64,000 nt of DNA from Pseudoalteromonas undina (GCF_000238275.3 NZ_AHCF03000003.1:2108001-2172000), one strand, 5' to 3'. Shown: positions 26,626-37,284, counted from the first letter of the stretch. Notes: generated by a model from the letters alone, not told the origin. Program-made: numbers and translations.

Positions 26626-27392
26626 TAGTGTCTTAGCCCCACACCTTTTTTAATTAGCGTCAGTGCTAAAGTAAATAATACGCTGATAAACACCAACAAC
26701 ACCGCAATCGCAACTGTTAAATCAACATCAGAAACACCTAAAAATCCGTATCTGAATGCGTTAACCATATAAATAATTGGGTTTATTTGCGATACCATCT
26801 GCCAAAAATCAGGCAGTAAAGTGATTGAGTAAAACACCCCGCCTAAATAAGTTAGAGGCGTTAAAATAAAGGTCGGAATAATACTTATGTCATCAAAGCT
26901 GTTTGCATAAATAGCGTTGATTAACCCGCCCAAGGCAAACACCGCCGAGGTAAGAATAACAGTGGCTATAATCACAAAAATATTATGTATTTGTATATCT
27001 ACAAAAAATAAAGAAACGCACGTTACAATAAAACCCACCATAATGCCTCGGGTCATGCCTCCGCCCATATAACCCAACACAATGATGTAATTAGGCACAG
27101 GTGCAACCAATAACTCTTCAATACTTTTTTGAAACTTAGTTGAGTAAAAGCTTGAAGCCACATTCGAGTAAGAGTTTGTTATGACTGACATCATAATAAG
27201 GCCAGGAACAATAAACTCCATATAACTAAAGCCGCCCATATCACCAATACGCGAGCCTATTAAGTTCCCAAAAATAACAAAATATAAGCTCATAGTAATC
27301 GCTGGCGGCACTAAGGTTTGCACCCAAATACGCAAAAAGCGAATACACTCTTTAATCCAAATACTTTTTAAGGCTACGCCATACTTAAACAT
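26625..27392 (-). CDS. yadH: ABC-2 type transporter permease, YadH family
   Basis: The membrane subunit of a two-gene exporter. At 255 residues with six predicted helices it matches E. coli YadH in length and layout. Family landmarks are the N-terminal amphipathic SIWIKECIRFLRIWVQTL, the GGFSYMEFIVPGLIMMSVI segment near 75, and TPLTYLGGVFYSITLLPDFW near 185. It begins one base after the ATPase gene stop. The exported substrate is unknown. Confidence 0.92.
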   Translation of the reverse strand: MFKYGVALKSIWIKECIRFLRIWVQTLVPPAITMSLYFVIFGNLIGSRIGDMGGFSYMEFIVPGLIMMSVITNSYSNVASSFYSTKFQKSIEELLVAPVPNYIIVLGYMGGGMTRGIMVGFIVTCVSLFFVDIQIHNIFVIIATVILTSAVFALGGLINAIYANSFDDISIIPTFILTPLTYLGGVFYSITLLPDFWQMVSQINPIIYMVNAFRYGFLGVSDVDLTVAIAVLLVFISVLFTLALTLIKKGVGLRH

Positions 27393-28322
27393 TTATTCGC
27401 CCCGCCCTTGCTCTAATAAACCTACAAATAATTCTTCTAATCGATTCGCTTTATTACGCATGCTTAGCACAGTATTACCTTGTTCGGTTAACGCGCTAAA
27501 TACAGCATTAAGCCCTTGTGATTTAGCCACCTCAACTTCAATGGTGTGATCATCAGTCATGGTAAAATTATACCCTTCAAGCGTCACCGGATTGGTAGGC
27601 TGTTTTAAATCCAATACAAAGGTTTCTTTGTCTAATTTAGCCAACAAGGCCTTTATGGTGGTGTTTTCAACTATACGGCCGGTATCAATTATAGCGATGT
27701 TTTTACACAGTAATTCGGCTTCTTCAAGGTAGTGAGTGGTTAAAATAATGGTCACACCTTGTTCGTTAATTTGCCTTAAGAAGTCCCACATTGAGCGGCG
27801 CAGCTCTATATCAACGCCCGCTGTTGGTTCGTCTAAAATAAGTAACTTTGGTTCATGCATTAAGGCGCGTGCAATCATCAAGCGACGCTTCATACCACCA
27901 GAAAGGGTACGCGCTTGCTTATCTTTTTTCTCAAGTAGCCCAAGCTGTGCTAAGTACTTGTCAGCACGTTTGTGCGCTTCGCCGCGCGGTACACCGTAGT
28001 AACCTGCTTGATTAACGAGTATTTGGGTTAGGGTTTCAAACTGACTGAAGTTAAACTCTTGTGGCACTAAGCCCAAGTTGGCTTTCGCCGCTTCAAGGTC
28101 GGTATCAATATCATGACCAAATACTTCAACTTTACCTTTGGTCTTATTAACCAAAGAAGATATCACCCCAATAGTGGTTGACTTACCCGCCCCATTTGGA
28201 CCTAACAGTGCAAAAAAGTCACCTTCATGCACTTGTAAATCAACACCTTTTACTGCCTCAACCCCATTTTTGTAAACCTTGGTAAGGCCTTCAATATTTA
28301 AAGCAATATTTTGCTTATTCAT
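27393..28322 (-). CDS. yadG: ABC transporter ATPase, YadG family
   Basis: The nucleotide-binding subunit partner of the permease downstream. 309 residues with Walker [11 protein letters not shown] near residue 40, Q-loop VPQEFNF near 90, signature [15 protein letters not shown] near 143, Walker [13 protein letters not shown] near 163 and the H-loop histidine in TTHYLEEAE near 198. A C-terminal extension of about 80 residues is typical of drug- and polysaccharide-type exporters. It overlaps the end of ubiX by four bases. Confidence 0.94.
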   Translation of the reverse strand: MNKQNIALNIEGLTKVYKNGVEAVKGVDLQVHEGDFFALLGPNGAGKSTTIGVISSLVNKTKGKVEVFGHDIDTDLEAAKANLGLVPQEFNFSQFETLTQILVNQAGYYGVPRGEAHKRADKYLAQLGLLEKKDKQARTLSGGMKRRLMIARALMHEPKLLILDEPTAGVDIELRRSMWDFLRQINEQGVTIILTTHYLEEAELLCKNIAIIDTGRIVENTTIKALLAKLDKETFVLDLKQPTNPVTLEGYNFTMTDDHTIEVEVAKSQGLNAVFSALTEQGNTVLSMRNKANRLEELFVGLLEQGRGE

Positions 28323-28942
28323 TTCTTACCCTCACCATAACCCCAGCGCTTTGTGAGATTATGTTCAATATTTAAATGATCTAAAATTCGCGCCACCATA
28401 AAATCAACTAAGTCTTCTATGCTTTGTGGTTGATGATAAAACCCAGGTGCAGCGGGCATGATAGTGACCCCTAAACGCGACAATTTAAGCATATTTTCTA
28501 AGTGAATTTCGCTAAACGGGGTTTCGCGTGGCACTAAAATAAGTTGACCTCGCTCTTTTATCACCACATCGGCAGCGCGCTCTAATAAGTTATCTGATGC
28601 GCCGATTGCAATCGCAGACACTGACCCGGCACTACATGGACATACTATCATTTTTTTCGGTGCTGCTGAGCCCGAAGCCACCGGACTGAACCAGTTATCT
28701 TTGCCAAATACCTTTAATTGTTCAGGCTTGGCGTTAAATAATGCACTTAACTGCTCGGTAGCTTTATCTTCATTCCCTGATAGCTTTATATTGGACTCGG
28801 TATCAAAAACTACGCGCGCGGCACTTGAGATAAGCACATACACTTGAAATTGTTGTTCAAGTAACACTTCCAACAGCCTTAACCCATATGGTGCGCCTGA
28901 TGCGCCACTAAATGCTAAGGTAATTGTATCTTTAAATTGCAC
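28319..28942 (-). CDS. ubiX: Flavin prenyltransferase UbiX
   Basis: Makes prenylated FMN, the cofactor of the UbiD decarboxylase in ubiquinone synthesis. The 207 residues have the flavin-binding start [20 protein letters not shown], the [23 protein letters not shown] segment near 90-115, and the conserved [18 protein letters not shown] near 150. It sits between mpl and yadG, overlapping yadG by four bases and one base from mpl. UbiA and UbiC are encoded about 9 kb away in this window; ubiD is not present. Confidence 0.95.
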   Translation of the reverse strand: MQFKDTITLAFSGASGAPYGLRLLEVLLEQQFQVYVLISSAARVVFDTESNIKLSGNEDKATEQLSALFNAKPEQLKVFGKDNWFSPVASGSAAPKKMIVCPCSAGSVSAIAIGASDNLLERAADVVIKERGQLILVPRETPFSEIHLENMLKLSRLGVTIMPAAPGFYHQPQSIEDLVDFMVARILDHLNIEHNLTKRWGYGEGKK

Positions 28943-28943
28943 A

Positions 28944-30299
28944 TTATTCTCCGCTGTATTTATCGGTCAAACCATCAACAAGTTGCTGATGAAGACCATT
29001 AAAACCACCATTACTCATAATTAAAACATGTTGATTTGGCTCAACATTCTCAAGCACTGTATCAATAATAGCGGTTGTAGAATCAAAGCACTGCATACCC
29101 GTTTTGTCAGCTTGCTCTTTAAGTGACCAGTTTAAATTTTCTGGTTCAAATAACAGCACATCATCTGCATCGCGAAGTGAATCGAGAAGTGTAAATTGAT
29201 GCACTCCCATTTTCATGGTGTTAGAGCGCGGCTCTAAAATCGCAATAATTTTTTCATCCCCCACTTTAGCACGCAGCCCCGCAAGTGTTGTTTGAATCGC
29301 GGTAGGGTGATGGGCGAAATCGTCATACACTTTAATATGATTAATATCTGCTTTAAGCTCCATCCGCCTTTTTGGGCTGATAAACTCGCCCAAAGCTTCA
29401 ATACTGTGCTCTATTGCAATTCCCACATGACGAGCTGCTGCAATAGCCATCATGGCATTTTTAACGTTATGCTCACCAATCGCTTGCCAGCTAACAACGC
29501 CTTGTAACTGCTTATTTAGTAAAACATTAAATTGAGAACCATCGGCTTTGAGTAATTCATAATTCCAGTCATCGCCTAGAGTTTCGCTCTCGCTCCACAA
29601 GCCTTTTGTAATCACATCGCTCAGTGCTTCATCATTTTTTGGCCACAGCACTTTGCCGCTTTGCGGTAGTGTACGAATCAAATGGTGAAATTGTTTTTTA
29701 ATTGCGTTTAAATCTTCAAAAATATCAGCATGATCAAATTCAAGATTATTTAAAATAAGTGTTCGAGGTAAATAATGAACAAATTTACTGCGTTTATCAA
29801 AAAAGGCCGTGTCGTACTCATCGGCTTCTATAACAAAAAATGGCGTTTGCCCAACTCGCGCAGAAAGACCAAAATTTTGTACAATTCCGCCAATTAAAAA
29901 GCCAGGCTTTAAACCCGCATATTCAAGTATCCACGCCAACATACTGGCGGTGGTTGTTTTACCATGAGTTCCTGCCACAGCCAGCACCCACGAATCTTGT
30001 AGTAAGTTATGTTTTAGCCACTCAGGTCCTGAAGTATAAGGCAGGCTCTTATCGAGTACATATTCAACACACGGGTTACCACGGCTCATAGCATTACCAA
30101 TAACAACGATATCTGGAGCTGGCTCTAGTTGAGATACGTCATAGCCCTGTGTTAGTTCAATACCCAGTTCTTGTAGCTGAGTACTCATTGGTGGGTAAAC
30201 GTTTTGATCTGACCCAGTAACGTGGTGACCCAATGATTTTGCTATAGCGGCAATACCACCCATAAATGTGCCACAAATACCCAAAATATGTATATGCAT
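28944..30299 (-). CDS. mpl: UDP-N-acetylmuramate:L-alanyl-gamma-D-glutamyl-meso-diaminopimelate ligase Mpl
   Basis: Recycles the murein tripeptide by joining it directly to UDP-MurNAc. The 451-residue Mur ligase opens with [22 protein letters not shown], has the ATP loop [14 protein letters not shown] near residue 108, and the family segments [12 protein letters not shown] near 195 and [15 protein letters not shown] near 325. The full Mur-ligase order of UDP-binding, central and C-terminal domains is present. It is the first gene of a five-gene operon with almost no spacing. Its link with mltF, found later in the window, is muropeptide recycling. Confidence 0.96.
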   Translation of the reverse strand: MHIHILGICGTFMGGIAAIAKSLGHHVTGSDQNVYPPMSTQLQELGIELTQGYDVSQLEPAPDIVVIGNAMSRGNPCVEYVLDKSLPYTSGPEWLKHNLLQDSWVLAVAGTHGKTTTASMLAWILEYAGLKPGFLIGGIVQNFGLSARVGQTPFFVIEADEYDTAFFDKRSKFVHYLPRTLILNNLEFDHADIFEDLNAIKKQFHHLIRTLPQSGKVLWPKNDEALSDVITKGLWSESETLGDDWNYELLKADGSQFNVLLNKQLQGVVSWQAIGEHNVKNAMMAIAAARHVGIAIEHSIEALGEFISPKRRMELKADINHIKVYDDFAHHPTAIQTTLAGLRAKVGDEKIIAILEPRSNTMKMGVHQFTLLDSLRDADDVLLFEPENLNWSLKEQADKTGMQCFDSTTAIIDTVLENVEPNQHVLIMSNGGFNGLHQQLVDGLTDKYSGE

Positions 30300-30397
30300 T
30301 TACTATCCTTTCATCCTGCGCGGAGTTTGCTCTAGGGCAAAATTTAATGGCGCTATAATGCCAAAATTTAGCTTAAGTTACCATTAACCCTTGGCGC

Positions 30398-30432
30398 AAA
30401 TAAAAAAGCCTCCCAAAGTGGGAGGCTTTCCT
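30398..30432 (-). terminator. Terminator of the folB-folK-uppP operon
   Basis: On the minus strand AAAGCCTCCCA and TGGGAGGCTTT pair perfectly around CTT, followed by a T run. It lies just past the uppP stop. Confidence 0.93.
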
Positions 30433-30445
30433 GAAGATTAATAGC

Positions 30446-31246
30446 TTATAGCATTAAAAAGAATATTAAACCGACACCTAATAATAAACGATAAATAACA
30501 AATGGTAGCATTCCCATTCGCTCAATCACTTTTAAAAACATAAAAATACAAGCATAAGCTGATAAAAACGACAGCACTACACCTAACAATAATGCCGTCC
30601 AATCTACGATATGATCGCCAAGGGCAAGCTCTGCAGTATAATAAAGACCCATCATTGAAATGATTGGAATAGCTAATAAAAACGAAAAGCGCGCTGCACT
30701 TTGTTTGTTCATACCTAACATTAAACCCGCTGTCATGGTAATACCTGAACGTGAAGTGCCAGGGATCATTGCAACGGCCTGTGCAAAGCCAATAATGAGG
30801 GCCGTTTTCCAGTTTAGCTGATAGATTGTTTTTATTTGCTTACCTTTGGCATCGGCGTACCAAAGCAATAGACCAAATACGATTGTTGTGGTCGCAATCA
30901 CCCATGCACTGCGTAAGTACAGTTCAACAAAATCTTTTAATAACAAGCCTAAAATAGCTGCTGGCACAGTACCTAAAATGATCCACCAACCTAGTTTGCT
31001 ATCATCTGTTGTGCCCTGCACGCCAAACGATTTAAACCAAGCACCGAGTATATCGGCTACTTCTTTACGGAAATAAATAACAACCGCAATTAAAGTGCCT
31101 ACGTGAACAGCAACATCGAACGCTAACCCTTGATCCTCCCAGCCTAAAATTTGTGATGGTAAAATTAAGTGTGCCGAACTCGATATAGGTAAAAACTCAG
31201 TAAATCCCTGAATTAGGGCTAAAACAATTATTTCTATAATACTCAT
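30446..31246 (-). CDS. uppP: Undecaprenyl-diphosphate phosphatase UppP (BacA)
   Basis: Integral membrane phosphatase that regenerates undecaprenyl phosphate, the lipid carrier for peptidoglycan and O-antigen. The 266 residues contain the two BacA motifs: [17 protein letters not shown] near residue 14 and [16 protein letters not shown] near 162, each with its conserved Glu, Ser and Arg positions. About eight helices are predicted. The gene overlaps folK by four bases and ends the operon. It is probably needed by the LPS and polysaccharide genes further along. Confidence 0.97.
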   Translation of the reverse strand: MSIIEIIVLALIQGFTEFLPISSSAHLILPSQILGWEDQGLAFDVAVHVGTLIAVVIYFRKEVADILGAWFKSFGVQGTTDDSKLGWWIILGTVPAAILGLLLKDFVELYLRSAWVIATTTIVFGLLLWYADAKGKQIKTIYQLNWKTALIIGFAQAVAMIPGTSRSGITMTAGLMLGMNKQSAARFSFLLAIPIISMMGLYYTAELALGDHIVDWTALLLGVVLSFLSAYACIFMFLKVIERMGMLPFVIYRLLLGVGLIFFLML

Positions 31247-31731
31247 GGGTTAGAAAACTCCACCTTCCATAGTTTTTGTTGAGGGTTGTTATATGCATTC
31301 CATATTTGGGCAATCGTTTGTTTTGCGACCGGATGATAAAAATCAGGGGCCACCTCAGCTAAAGGCTGTAAAACAAAGGCGTTTTTAGTAATTTCGTCAC
31401 GCGGTAATTGTGCTGGGCTCTCGCAAATCACATCATCATAAAAGAGTAAGTCGAGATCCAAAGTACGTGGGCTAAATTTTTTATCATTTGCTTGGCGGCC
31501 ATTGTCGCGTTCAATTTGTTTTAATAACGCGCACACATCAACCAGCGCCATGTCAGTGGTGGCGGCAAGCACTGAGTTATAAAAGTTATTACCGGCAAAA
31601 CCCACAGCTTCACTTTCAAATACTGATGAGTGATGTGTGTTTTCAAAGTGCTGATTTAACGCCACTAGAGCACGCCGAATATGCTCAGCTTTATTAATGT
31701 TTGACCCTAGGCTAATAAATATCTGCGCCAT
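31243..31731 (-). CDS. folK: 6-hydroxymethyl-7,8-dihydropterin pyrophosphokinase FolK
   Basis: Transfers pyrophosphate from ATP to the pterin in folate synthesis. The 162 residues show [17 protein letters not shown] at the start, [11 protein letters not shown] near 50, and the signature [12 protein letters not shown] near 86 with the metal-binding aspartates. The ending [22 protein letters not shown] is also typical. It follows folB at one base and overlaps uppP by four bases. FolK and FolB catalyse consecutive steps here. Confidence 0.96.
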   Translation of the reverse strand: MAQIFISLGSNINKAEHIRRALVALNQHFENTHHSSVFESEAVGFAGNNFYNSVLAATTDMALVDVCALLKQIERDNGRQANDKKFSPRTLDLDLLFYDDVICESPAQLPRDEITKNAFVLQPLAEVAPDFYHPVAKQTIAQIWNAYNNPQQKLWKVEFSNP

Positions 31732-32091
31732 TTAAGCCGTAGCCTTAATGCGCGTAATCTCTACACCCACTGTTTGCGCTTGTGGAACTGCAGCTGGCTT
31801 GCTAACTTTTATTGTTACTTGAGGAGTATTATATTCGGTTAAGATAATTTGCGCTAATTGCTCCACCAGCGTTTCTAAAAGCTCGACTGGTTTAGCAGTG
31901 CTGTGCTCGATAACTCGCTCACTCACCTTAGCGTAATCTAATGCTAAGTTAATATCGTCGTTTTGTGCTGCGGGCTTAATGTCGCTTAGCATCTCAATAT
32001 CAAAGTACAGGCTTTGTTTACTTTTCTTTTCAAAATCATACACCCCGATAATCGTTTCGACATGCAATTGTGATATAAATACCTTGTCCAT
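31732..32091 (-). CDS. folB: Dihydroneopterin aldolase FolB
   Basis: Converts dihydroneopterin to 6-hydroxymethyl-dihydropterin. 119 residues beginning MDKVFISQLHVETIIGVYDFE, with the aldolase region LALDYAKVSERVIEH near 55, the conserved ELLETLVEQLAQIIL segment near 75, and VTIKVSKPAAVP near 100. The start at 32091 is chosen because GGAG precedes it by five bases; an upstream ATG adds eight residues without a ribosome site. It leads the folB-folK-uppP operon. Confidence 0.94.
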   Translation of the reverse strand: MDKVFISQLHVETIIGVYDFEKKSKQSLYFDIEMLSDIKPAAQNDDINLALDYAKVSERVIEHSTAKPVELLETLVEQLAQIILTEYNTPQVTIKVSKPAAVPQAQTVGVEITRIKATA

Positions 32092-32298
32092 TGATACTCC
32101 AAATGACTGTAACAAGTCACTGAGTTAATTACATATTGTATCAATCAAATTAATACTGTATATACTTTAATCAGTGTTTAAATATACTAAAATTACTTCT
32201 ACAATAGAATAGTTACAAAATTGCGAGTAATTTAAGAAGCCCGTAAATTTTGACGCCAATAATAGCTTAAAAGTAATGATTAAAAAATAAGGAAGCGC

Positions 32299-32904
32299 GT
32301 GTTAGTCATTTTAATGTTTGTATTAGCCTATTTGCTCGGCTCGATTTCATCGGCCATTTTAGTGTCGCGGCTATTCAAACTTCCCGATCCACGCACAAAT
32401 GGCTCCAATAACCCAGGAGCAACCAATGTCTACCGTTTAGGCGGCGCTCTCCCCGCATGCTTAGTTTTAATATTTGATATTTTAAAGGGCACTATCCCTG
32501 TTTGGGGCGCTTACTTTTTAAAACTTGAGCCGCTAGAGCTTGGTTTAATTGCGGTTGCAGCATGTTTAGGGCACATGTACCCATTATTTTTTAGTTTTAA
32601 AGGGGGTAAAGCGGTCGCAACAGCATTTGGCTCGTTACTGCCGATAGGGCTCTCTTTAGGTGGGTTATTGATTGGTACTTGGCTGATTATTGTCGCGATT
32701 ACCCGCTACTCATCCCTTGCAGCGTTAGTAGCTGTGACGCTAGCGCCTTTATATACATGGTGGATAAAGCCGTTATATACCTTACCAGTGACCTTTATTA
32801 CGCTACTGATCATTATTAGGCATCGCACTAATATTGTGCGTTTATTTAAGGGTGAAGAACCAAAAGTAGGGACTAAACAAGCCCCTACAAATGATAAGAA
32901 GTAA
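32299..32904 (+). CDS. plsY: Acyl-phosphate:glycerol-3-phosphate acyltransferase PlsY
   Basis: Inner-membrane enzyme that makes lysophosphatidic acid from acyl phosphate, the first committed step of phospholipid synthesis. The 201 residues have the three PlsY motifs: [14 protein letters not shown] near residue 12, [15 protein letters not shown] near 35, and [21 protein letters not shown] near 92, with about five helices. Translation starts at GTG, six bases after AAGGAAG. It is divergent from folB and convergent with tsaD, as in many gammaproteobacteria. Confidence 0.95.
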   Translation: MLVILMFVLAYLLGSISSAILVSRLFKLPDPRTNGSNNPGATNVYRLGGALPACLVLIFDILKGTIPVWGAYFLKLEPLELGLIAVAACLGHMYPLFFSFKGGKAVATAFGSLLPIGLSLGGLLIGTWLIIVAITRYSSLAALVAVTLAPLYTWWIKPLYTLPVTFITLLIIIRHRTNIVRLFKGEEPKVGTKQAPTNDKK

Positions 32905-32927
32905 TAACTAACCTAGGTTCTGGTTAA

Positions 32928-33941
32928 CTATATTGCTTCTAAGCTATCGATTGGCCAGCGCGGTTTAGTTTTCATATCAAGCGTAGCAAACTGCCCCGCT
33001 TTTAAACGCTGCATACCAGCATAAGCAATCATTGCGCCATTGTCGGTACAAAACTCAGTGCGTGGGTAATACACTTCGCCCTTCATACCTTGCATCACAC
33101 GCTCTAGTTGCAAACGTAGTTGCGTATTAGCACTTACACCACCGGCTATTACTAAACGTTTAATACCCGTTTGTTTTAGTGCTCGCTTACACTTAATCAC
33201 TAAAGTATCTATAACGGCTGTTTGAAATGCATGGGCAATATCTGCTTTAGTTTGCTCGTCACTATCATTTTCACGAATAGCAATCGAAGCGGCGGTTTTT
33301 AAGCCACTAAAGCTAAAATCAAGACCAGGTTTATCAGTCATCGGGCGTGGAAAAACAAATCGTTTGGCAACGCCTTGCTCAGCCATTTTAGCTAAACGAG
33401 GACCGCCAGGGTAATCAAGCCCAAGTAATTTAGCAGTTTTATCAAATGCTTCACCTGCAGCGTCATCTACCGACTCACCCAATACTTCGTATTGGCCAAT
33501 GCCCGCAACCTTTACCATCATGGTATGACCGCCAGATACGAGTAAAGCAATAAATGGAAATTCGGGAACGTTTTCCTCAAGCATTGGCGCTAATAAATGC
33601 CCTTCCATGTGATGCACTGCCACCGCAGGAATATCCCAACCATACGCTAAAGAGCGACCAATTGAGGTACCTACTAACAAAGCCCCTACTAAACCTGGTC
33701 CTGCCGTGTAGGCAATACCGTCTAAATCTTCCGGTCCACAGCCAGCTTGCGCAAATGCCGCATCGATAAGCGGCAATGTTTTACGTACATGATCGCGAGA
33801 TGCAAGCTCAGGTACCACACCACCGTAATCAGCATGTACTTTTACTTGGCTATATAATTGATGAGCCAGTAGCCCTTTTTCATCATCATAAATAGCAATA
33901 CCAGTTTCATCGCATGATGATTCAATGCCTAAAATTCGCAT
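32928..33941 (-). CDS. tsaD: tRNA N6-threonylcarbamoyladenosine transferase subunit TsaD
   Basis: Transfers the threonylcarbamoyl group to A37 of ANN-decoding tRNAs together with TsaB and TsaE. The 337 residues begin [20 protein letters not shown]. The iron-binding HHMEGH is near residue 111, and the family sites [33 protein letters not shown] and [13 protein letters not shown] follow in order. The start at 33941 has AGGAG at good spacing; the ATG 18 bases before it lies in front of the ribosome site. Confidence 0.97.
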   Translation of the reverse strand: MRILGIESSCDETGIAIYDDEKGLLAHQLYSQVKVHADYGGVVPELASRDHVRKTLPLIDAAFAQAGCGPEDLDGIAYTAGPGLVGALLVGTSIGRSLAYGWDIPAVAVHHMEGHLLAPMLEENVPEFPFIALLVSGGHTMMVKVAGIGQYEVLGESVDDAAGEAFDKTAKLLGLDYPGGPRLAKMAEQGVAKRFVFPRPMTDKPGLDFSFSGLKTAASIAIRENDSDEQTKADIAHAFQTAVIDTLVIKCKRALKQTGIKRLVIAGGVSANTQLRLQLERVMQGMKGEVYYPRTEFCTDNGAMIAYAGMQRLKAGQFATLDMKTKPRWPIDSLEAI

Positions 33942-33985
33942 TGTTAATTCTCCTGCCACCTAACAAGGTGTTTAAAACAAATAAC

Positions 33986-34576
33986 TTAAAGTGCTAAACC
34001 AATGTTAGTTTGGCCATCAGCAAGGACATGCTTTTTCAATGCTTTTACATTTTCAGCAGTAATACGCCCCATTGCCTCTACAAAATCAATTAGTTCACCT
34101 AATACCTCTATTTCGTATTGCATTAGTGGGTGTTCACGTACTGCTTTATTATCAGCAACCCCCCCTTCAACCGTCATCTGATACTCAATAAAGCGAGCCA
34201 CAGTTGCCTGCGATATTTTACTCACATTAACAAATTCTTGCTCGTCTTGTGCTAAAAGGCCATGCATTAAGCTCAATAATGAAGTTGCAGCGTCAATGGC
34301 AGGGTAAGTGCCAAACATATCAAAATCAGCAAGTTCAGGTACATTAGGTTCAATTTTTTCGACTTGCTTTTCTAAATCAATCTTACTTTTAGGAAGCAGT
34401 ATCTTTTCCCAACATACATTTAAAGCATTACGTAAAATAACCTCATCGCCAAAACCGGTAGCCTCACTAAATAGTCCATAATTAGGCAACATACGCTCTA
34501 TTAACGCACTGGCCAATACCGCTTTTTGCAGGTAATTTAACTCTCTAATACGCTGAAAATTATTCGCTTTTGTCAT
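33986..34576 (-). CDS. YjaG family (DUF416) protein
   Basis: A 196-residue cytosolic protein of the conserved DUF416 family. The features that place it are RIRELNYLQKAVLASALIERMLPNYGLF near the start, LRNALNVCWE near 50, and FDMFGTYPAIDAATSLLSLM near 85-105. Most of the protein is predicted helical. No catalytic residues are known for this family. It starts 17 bases inside the end of the zinc-ribbon gene upstream and ends about 45 bases before the tsaD start, so the three may be co-transcribed. Confidence 0.88.
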   Translation of the reverse strand: MTKANNFQRIRELNYLQKAVLASALIERMLPNYGLFSEATGFGDEVILRNALNVCWEKILLPKSKIDLEKQVEKIEPNVPELADFDMFGTYPAIDAATSLLSLMHGLLAQDEQEFVNVSKISQATVARFIEYQMTVEGGVADNKAVREHPLMQYEIEVLGELIDFVEAMGRITAENVKALKKHVLADGQTNIGLAL

Positions 34577-34934
34577 TCTTTAAAGTCCCACATGACCAAC
34601 AAAAATCAAATGTTGATCCATTATGCTCATTACAGTTAGGGCACACCCAATCTGGAGCGGATTGTTTTACTTGCTGATAGTTTACCAATATTTCGCGTGC
34701 ATGGCGCTCTTTTATCGCATAAACCTGCACACTTACTTGTGTTTGCTCAAACGGGATCTCGCCCATTGCACCTTGCAGCATTTCGCCTTTAATTTGACAC
34801 TCAATTCCCGCATTCAGAATCAATCCTTTTATTATATTGGCCTCTAAACTATTTTCTGCGTTATAAAGCGTAACCCAATCAAATGATGTTATATTTGAAT
34901 CGCTATTATTAATATTTTGCAATATCCACCTCAT
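34560..34934 (-). CDS. DUF2007-like protein with a C-terminal zinc ribbon
   Basis: 124 residues. The first part, from WVTLYNAENSLEANIIKGLILNAG to about residue 85, resembles DUF2007 (a small ferredoxin-like domain implicated in signalling only by annotation). The last 35 residues carry two CxxC pairs, CPNCNEH and CWSCG, a zinc-ribbon pattern. It overlaps the DUF416 gene by 17 bases. The start could also be a later codon, as no strong ribosome site precedes the first ATG. Function unknown. Confidence 0.78.
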   Translation of the reverse strand: MRWILQNINNSDSNITSFDWVTLYNAENSLEANIIKGLILNAGIECQIKGEMLQGAMGEIPFEQTQVSVQVYAIKERHAREILVNYQQVKQSAPDWVCPNCNEHNGSTFDFCWSCGTLKNDKSE

Positions 34935-34997
34935 TTACTTTATGTGTACAATTTGCCTGCGTAACCTAAAGCAAATAATATGATTTAAGGACACATT

Positions 34998-35447
34998 ATG
35001 ACGCTAACTACTCCAGGTTTACTTTTTCCAGCAATCTCGTTGTTGTTACTCGCCTATACAAACCGATTTTTAGTGCTAGCGCAACTAATACGAGAACTGA
35101 ATGCACGTGAAGGGGAATCTATTCGTCCTGTTGTGGTGGCGCAAATAACCAACCTTAGAAAGCGAATAAAATTAATAAGAACCATGCAAGTATACGGAGT
35201 GGCTGCTTTTTTATTATGTACGCTATCTATGTTCGCATTATTTATAGAATTTAATACCACGGGCATTATTTTATTTGGTGTCAGTTTAAGTTGCTTAAGC
35301 TTATCTTTGCTTACTTCATTATTTGAAATTCACATCTCTTGTGATGCCATAGAAATTGAATTGCAAAACATTGAAAATAAGCCTTTAAGTAACCGAGTAA
35401 GTAAAAATTTTATTGAGCCCAATCCTAAAAGCAAAAGCAGCAATTAA
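34998..35447 (+). CDS. DUF2721 family membrane protein
   Basis: 149 residues with three predicted helices (about 5-20, 68-86 and 90-110). The family is suggested by the order: TTPGLLFPAISLLLLAYTNRFL at the start, a conserved basic stretch NLRKRIKLIR, the helix pair, and FEIHISCDAIEIELQNIE before a hydrophilic tail. DUF2721 proteins have no known function. It is divergent from the zinc-ribbon gene. AAGGA precedes the ATG. Confidence 0.82.
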   Translation: MTLTTPGLLFPAISLLLLAYTNRFLVLAQLIRELNAREGESIRPVVVAQITNLRKRIKLIRTMQVYGVAAFLLCTLSMFALFIEFNTTGIILFGVSLSCLSLSLLTSLFEIHISCDAIEIELQNIENKPLSNRVSKNFIEPNPKSKSSN

Positions 35448-35690
35448 CAAACCGAGACTTTAATAAAGCTGTTATAAAATTGCATAAACTTGGTCAATAA
35501 TAAAACCCTACAGTTATTTAACATTACCCAAAGGTATAACAACTTTTAGCAACTATTCTCTTTAAATACGATGAAAAGAAAGTTAATCTAAGGAGGTGGT
35601 TAAAAACATTATTTCAACTGATCTGTAGGGATATAAAGTCAGTATTTAATCTGCAATTCCCCTAGCTTACCTATAAAAAAGGACTATATA

Positions 35691-36569
35691 GTGAGATTTG
35701 AACAATTAGAACAGTTTGTAGCGCTTGGCCTACTTCGTCATTTTAGGCAAGCTGCAGAACAAACCCAAATTAGCACATCTGCGTTAACTCGAAGTATTCA
35801 AACTCTTGAAACAGAGCTTGGCTACGAACTTGTTACCCGCTCTACTCGCTCGGTTAAATTAACTCAAGCAGGCGAACTTTTCCTCGACTTTGCAAAAAAT
35901 ACCCTCAATGAGCTAGAGCAAATAAAACATCGCGCTTTTCAGTCAATTAATGGCACTGAAGAGAAAAAATTGGTCATTGGTTACACCACAACAACCAGCA
36001 GCATAGTACCAATTACCTGCGGTGAATTTTTAAGCCAATACCCGCATATTAAAATCGAAATGCAGCTACAAAACAAAACTGAGCTTCATAGAAAGTTACT
36101 TCAGGGTGAAATTGACATTAGTGTATGCTCGCAAATAGTCAATAGCATTGGTAGCGACATACAATTACCTGATCAGCTTATTTTATTTTGTTCAAAACAA
36201 CACCCTTTAGCAAATAAAAGCGATATTAGTAAAAAAGAACTCGAAAGTTATCCAATGTTCAGTTGTTTTTCACAGTCAAAACAAGTGCAATCAATGCTTA
36301 ATGAAGTAATAGACTCATTAAATAAAGTATCAACTATTAAAGTGGGCAGTATTGATCAGGTAATGGCCGGACTTGAAAAGTCAGACCATTTTGCCATTGC
36401 CGGTATTGAACACACCAGTTCTGTGGCAGAAAACCATAACTTGATTCAACTTAAAACTAATAACGATATTAGCCATGAGCAACTTATTGTGCAAACCAGC
36501 CAACAAATAGAAGCAGGTGAGCATGTTGACCACTTACTCTCGCTAATAAATAAAGTCTCAAAAGCATAA
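35691..36569 (+). CDS. LysR family transcriptional regulator
   Basis: 292 residues with an N-terminal winged helix (RFEQLEQFVALGLLRHFRQAAEQTQISTSALTRSIQTLE in overlapping pieces; recognition helix about residues 29-42). It is followed by a type-2 periplasmic-binding-like effector domain at about 90-290. Translation starts at GTG with AAGGA seven bases before it. LysR genes often regulate a divergent neighbour, but here the upstream gene (DUF2721) is co-directional and the next gene is a 2OG oxygenase 95 bases downstream, so the target is unclear. Confidence 0.93.
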   Translation: MRFEQLEQFVALGLLRHFRQAAEQTQISTSALTRSIQTLETELGYELVTRSTRSVKLTQAGELFLDFAKNTLNELEQIKHRAFQSINGTEEKKLVIGYTTTTSSIVPITCGEFLSQYPHIKIEMQLQNKTELHRKLLQGEIDISVCSQIVNSIGSDIQLPDQLILFCSKQHPLANKSDISKKELESYPMFSCFSQSKQVQSMLNEVIDSLNKVSTIKVGSIDQVMAGLEKSDHFAIAGIEHTSSVAENHNLIQLKTNNDISHEQLIVQTSQQIEAGEHVDHLLSLINKVSKA

Positions 36570-36663
36570 CATTACACCATGCGCTTTGGTGAACGCGATA
36601 AATTTGTAGCTTTAAAGTTTTTTTACATTAAACTAACGCTCCCTACTATTATGACTAGCGTTA

Positions 36664-37284
36664 ATGAACAACTTTACAGCTTCTGGAATTTATCTAGAGC
36701 AGATTGAAACGCATGGTTATGCCATTATTGAAAACGCCATTGATAGTGACCTAATCTTTGATTTAATGGCAGATTGCTACAGAATAAATCCACACTTTAG
36801 CCTTGCTGGTATTGGTCGATTAAATAACTTGCAAATTGATAATACAGTTCGTAAAGACAAAACCTATTGGTTTGATGGCAGTTCAAATGCACAACTTGGC
36901 TACCTGCAAGTAATGGAAGCAGTTCGTAATACGCTTAATCGAACTTTCTTTATGGGTTTGTTTGATTATGAATGTCACTATGCAAAATATACGCAAGGTG
37001 ATTTTTATAAAAAACATGTAGATGCATTTAAAGGTCGTTCAAACCGTGTTTTTACTACCGTATTATATTTGAACTCTCCAGAGAAAGGTGGAGAGCTAGT
37101 TATTTACAAGCCTAAAAGTAAAGGCATAGAAATAGTAATAAAACCCACGGCAGGCACTTTGGTATTATTTGAAAGCGAACGCTTTGTACATGAAGTACTT
37201 CCTGCTGTTGATAACCGCTATTCGATTGCTGGTTGGTTCAGAAAAAACGCGTCAATTAGTGGCATTATCGACCCGCCCCGTTAA
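36664..37284 (+). CDS. 2-oxoglutarate/Fe(II)-dependent oxygenase (prolyl-hydroxylase-like)
   Basis: 206 residues with a double-stranded beta-helix oxygenase core. The iron site is visible: HVDAF near residue 119 (His and Asp) and the later [17 protein letters not shown] near residue 180, giving the second His and the Arg that binds 2-oxoglutarate. ARG-rich [20 protein letters not shown] between them is typical of the prolyl 4-hydroxylase-like group. The substrate is not known. It stands between a LysR gene and the convergent ubiA, overlapping the ubiA end by four bases. Confidence 0.88.
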   Translation: MNNFTASGIYLEQIETHGYAIIENAIDSDLIFDLMADCYRINPHFSLAGIGRLNNLQIDNTVRKDKTYWFDGSSNAQLGYLQVMEAVRNTLNRTFFMGLFDYECHYAKYTQGDFYKKHVDAFKGRSNRVFTTVLYLNSPEKGGELVIYKPKSKGIEIVIKPTAGTLVLFESERFVHEVLPAVDNRYSIAGWFRKNASISGIIDPPR

